Source: Trinickia symbiotica
GTDB lineage: Bacteria; Pseudomonadota; Gammaproteobacteria; Burkholderiales; Burkholderiaceae
Direction of reading: 5' to 3'
Assembly (NCBI RefSeq): GCF_002934455.1
Contig: NZ_PTIR01000018.1
Location: 1 to 64,000, forward strand
Length of the DNA stretch: 64,000 nucleotides
The notes beneath the pieces are model-generated. The model did no database searches, was not told where the DNA came from, and was given only the letters and a program-made list of their open reading frames with translations. Positions 63,289-64,000 of the stretch are shown here, piece by piece. Position 1 is the first letter of the stretch. Each line of letters opens with the position of its first letter. Made by a program: the position numbers and the translations under genes.

Positions 63289-64000
63289 AGCTGATCGAAC
63301 CCGTGACGACGATTCCAGACCGCGACGCGGTGGCGCGCTGGCGTGAAGATTTCCCGATCTTGAGCGAACGCGTGCACGGTAAGCCGCTCGTCTACCTCGA
63401 CAACGGTGCAACGACGCAAAAGCCCGCGACCGTCATCGAAGCGGAGCGCCGCTATTACGAGCATACGAATTCGAATGTCCATCGCGGCGTGCACCTGCTC
63501 TCGCAGCGGGCAACGGAAACGTACGAGGCGGCACGCGCGCGCATCGCGCGCTTCATCAACGCGGCGCGGCCGGAAGAGATCGTCTACGTGCGCGGTACCA
63601 CCGAGGCCATCAATCTCGTCGCCCAAAGCGACGTTCGGCCGCGCGTCGCACCCGGCGACGAGATCCTGATCAGCGCGATGGAGCATCATTCGAACATCGT
63701 GCCGTGGCAGATCGTCTGCGAGCAAACCGGTGCCCGGCTCGTCGTCGTGCCGATCGACGACCGGGGCGTGCTCGACATCGCCGCATATGAGCGAATGATT
63801 GGGGAGCGTACGCGTATCGTCGCTCTGACCCATGTGTCGAACGCGCTCGGCACGATCAACCCAGTCGCGCGGCTCATCGAAATCGCGCACGCCCGCGGCG
63901 TGCCGGTGCTGCTCGACGGCGCGCAGGCCATCGCGCATCTGCCGGTGGACGTCAGGGCGCTGGACTGCGATTTCTACGCGTTTTCGGGGCATAAGGTTTA
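63285..64000 (+). CDS. sufS: Cysteine desulfurase SufS, N-terminal part
   Basis: About 238 codons are present before the right edge. The ATG overlaps the sufD stop (ATGA). Class V aminotransferase motifs: [78 protein letters not shown] and FYAFSGHK with the PLP-binding Lys at the very edge. It removes sulfur from cysteine and passes it, usually through SufE or SufU, to SufB. The C-terminal active-site Cys lies beyond the window. Confidence 0.97.
   Translation, partial: MKLIEPVTTIPDRDAVARWREDFPILSERVHGKPLVYLDNGATTQKPATVIEAERRYYEHTNSNVHRGVHLLSQRATETYEAARARIARFINAARPEEIVYVRGTTEAINLVAQSDVRPRVAPGDEILISAMEHHSNIVPWQIVCEQTGARLVVVPIDDRGVLDIAAYERMIGERTRIVALTHVSNALGTINPVARLIEIAHARGVPVLLDGAQAIAHLPVDVRALDCDFYAFSGHKV

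Noticed and set aside
1-64000. CRISPR array, prophage or intact insertion sequence
   Set aside because: No regularly spaced direct repeats with unique spacers, no phage structural genes and no transposase were recognised.

Overview
The window is a 64 kb stretch of high-GC chromosome from a beta-proteobacterium of the Burkholderiaceae (Burkholderia sensu lato; Paraburkholderia, Trinickia or Caballeronia are all plausible). The call rests on the gene types: a Burkholderia-style porin, a DUF3579 protein, YggX-ArgA-HrpA order, an Rrf2-sufBCD-sufS operon and glnA-ntrB-ntrC. The sequence alone does not fix the genus. Nothing looks like a prophage, an intact insertion sequence or a CRISPR array.

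The left part (1-20 kb) is accessory in character. It opens with the N-terminus of a two-partner-secretion exoprotein running off the left edge, then an unknown Gly/Val-rich protein. A translationally coupled efflux operon follows (small membrane protein, ytcA, mdtN, mdtO, mdtP), in which mdtP is broken by an internal deletion with frameshift. Convergent to it is a PAS/GAF sensor kinase with two response regulators. Then come a LysR regulator, a VapBC toxin-antitoxin pair, a compact arsR-arsI-arsC-acr3 arsenic operon, a secreted His-rich repeat protein, remains of a HigBA-like toxin-antitoxin locus, and an FkbM methyltransferase.

The middle (19-42 kb) is made of metabolic modules, each with its own regulator: a LysR-controlled M20 amidohydrolase with an MHS-type transporter; a copper-type cluster (DUF2946, outer-membrane protein, CopC); an IclR-controlled fumarylacetoacetase-family dehydratase beside a ribose-type sugar ABC transporter; and a NitT/TauT-type ABC transporter followed by a TctDE-like two-component system and a porin. 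A chemoreceptor, a DUF3579 protein, a glutathione transferase and a YfcE-type phosphoesterase close this part. Candidate operators visible by eye are a LysR palindrome (20567-20583), a long inverted repeat before iclR (27495-27534), a LacI/Cra-like palindrome (32036-32047) and an Rrf2-type palindrome (59125-59149).

The right part (43-64 kb) is conserved core: yggX, argA and hrpA; a YVTN propeller, a sterol desaturase-like protein, an EI24 membrane protein, a CinA-like protein and a rhodanese; glnA-ntrB-ntrC with an NtrC box and a sigma-54 promoter candidate; xth; and the suf iron-sulfur operon (regulator, sufB, sufC, sufD, sufS), cut by the right edge in sufS just after its pyridoxal-phosphate lysine.

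No clearly new multi-gene system is evident. The best leads are the frame-broken mdtP, the unknown membrane protein fused by overlap to the mdt operon, the decayed toxin-antitoxin locus, the structured inverted repeat at 26177-26241, possible leaderless starts of arsR and hrpA, and an ABC transporter wired to a TctDE-type sensor.
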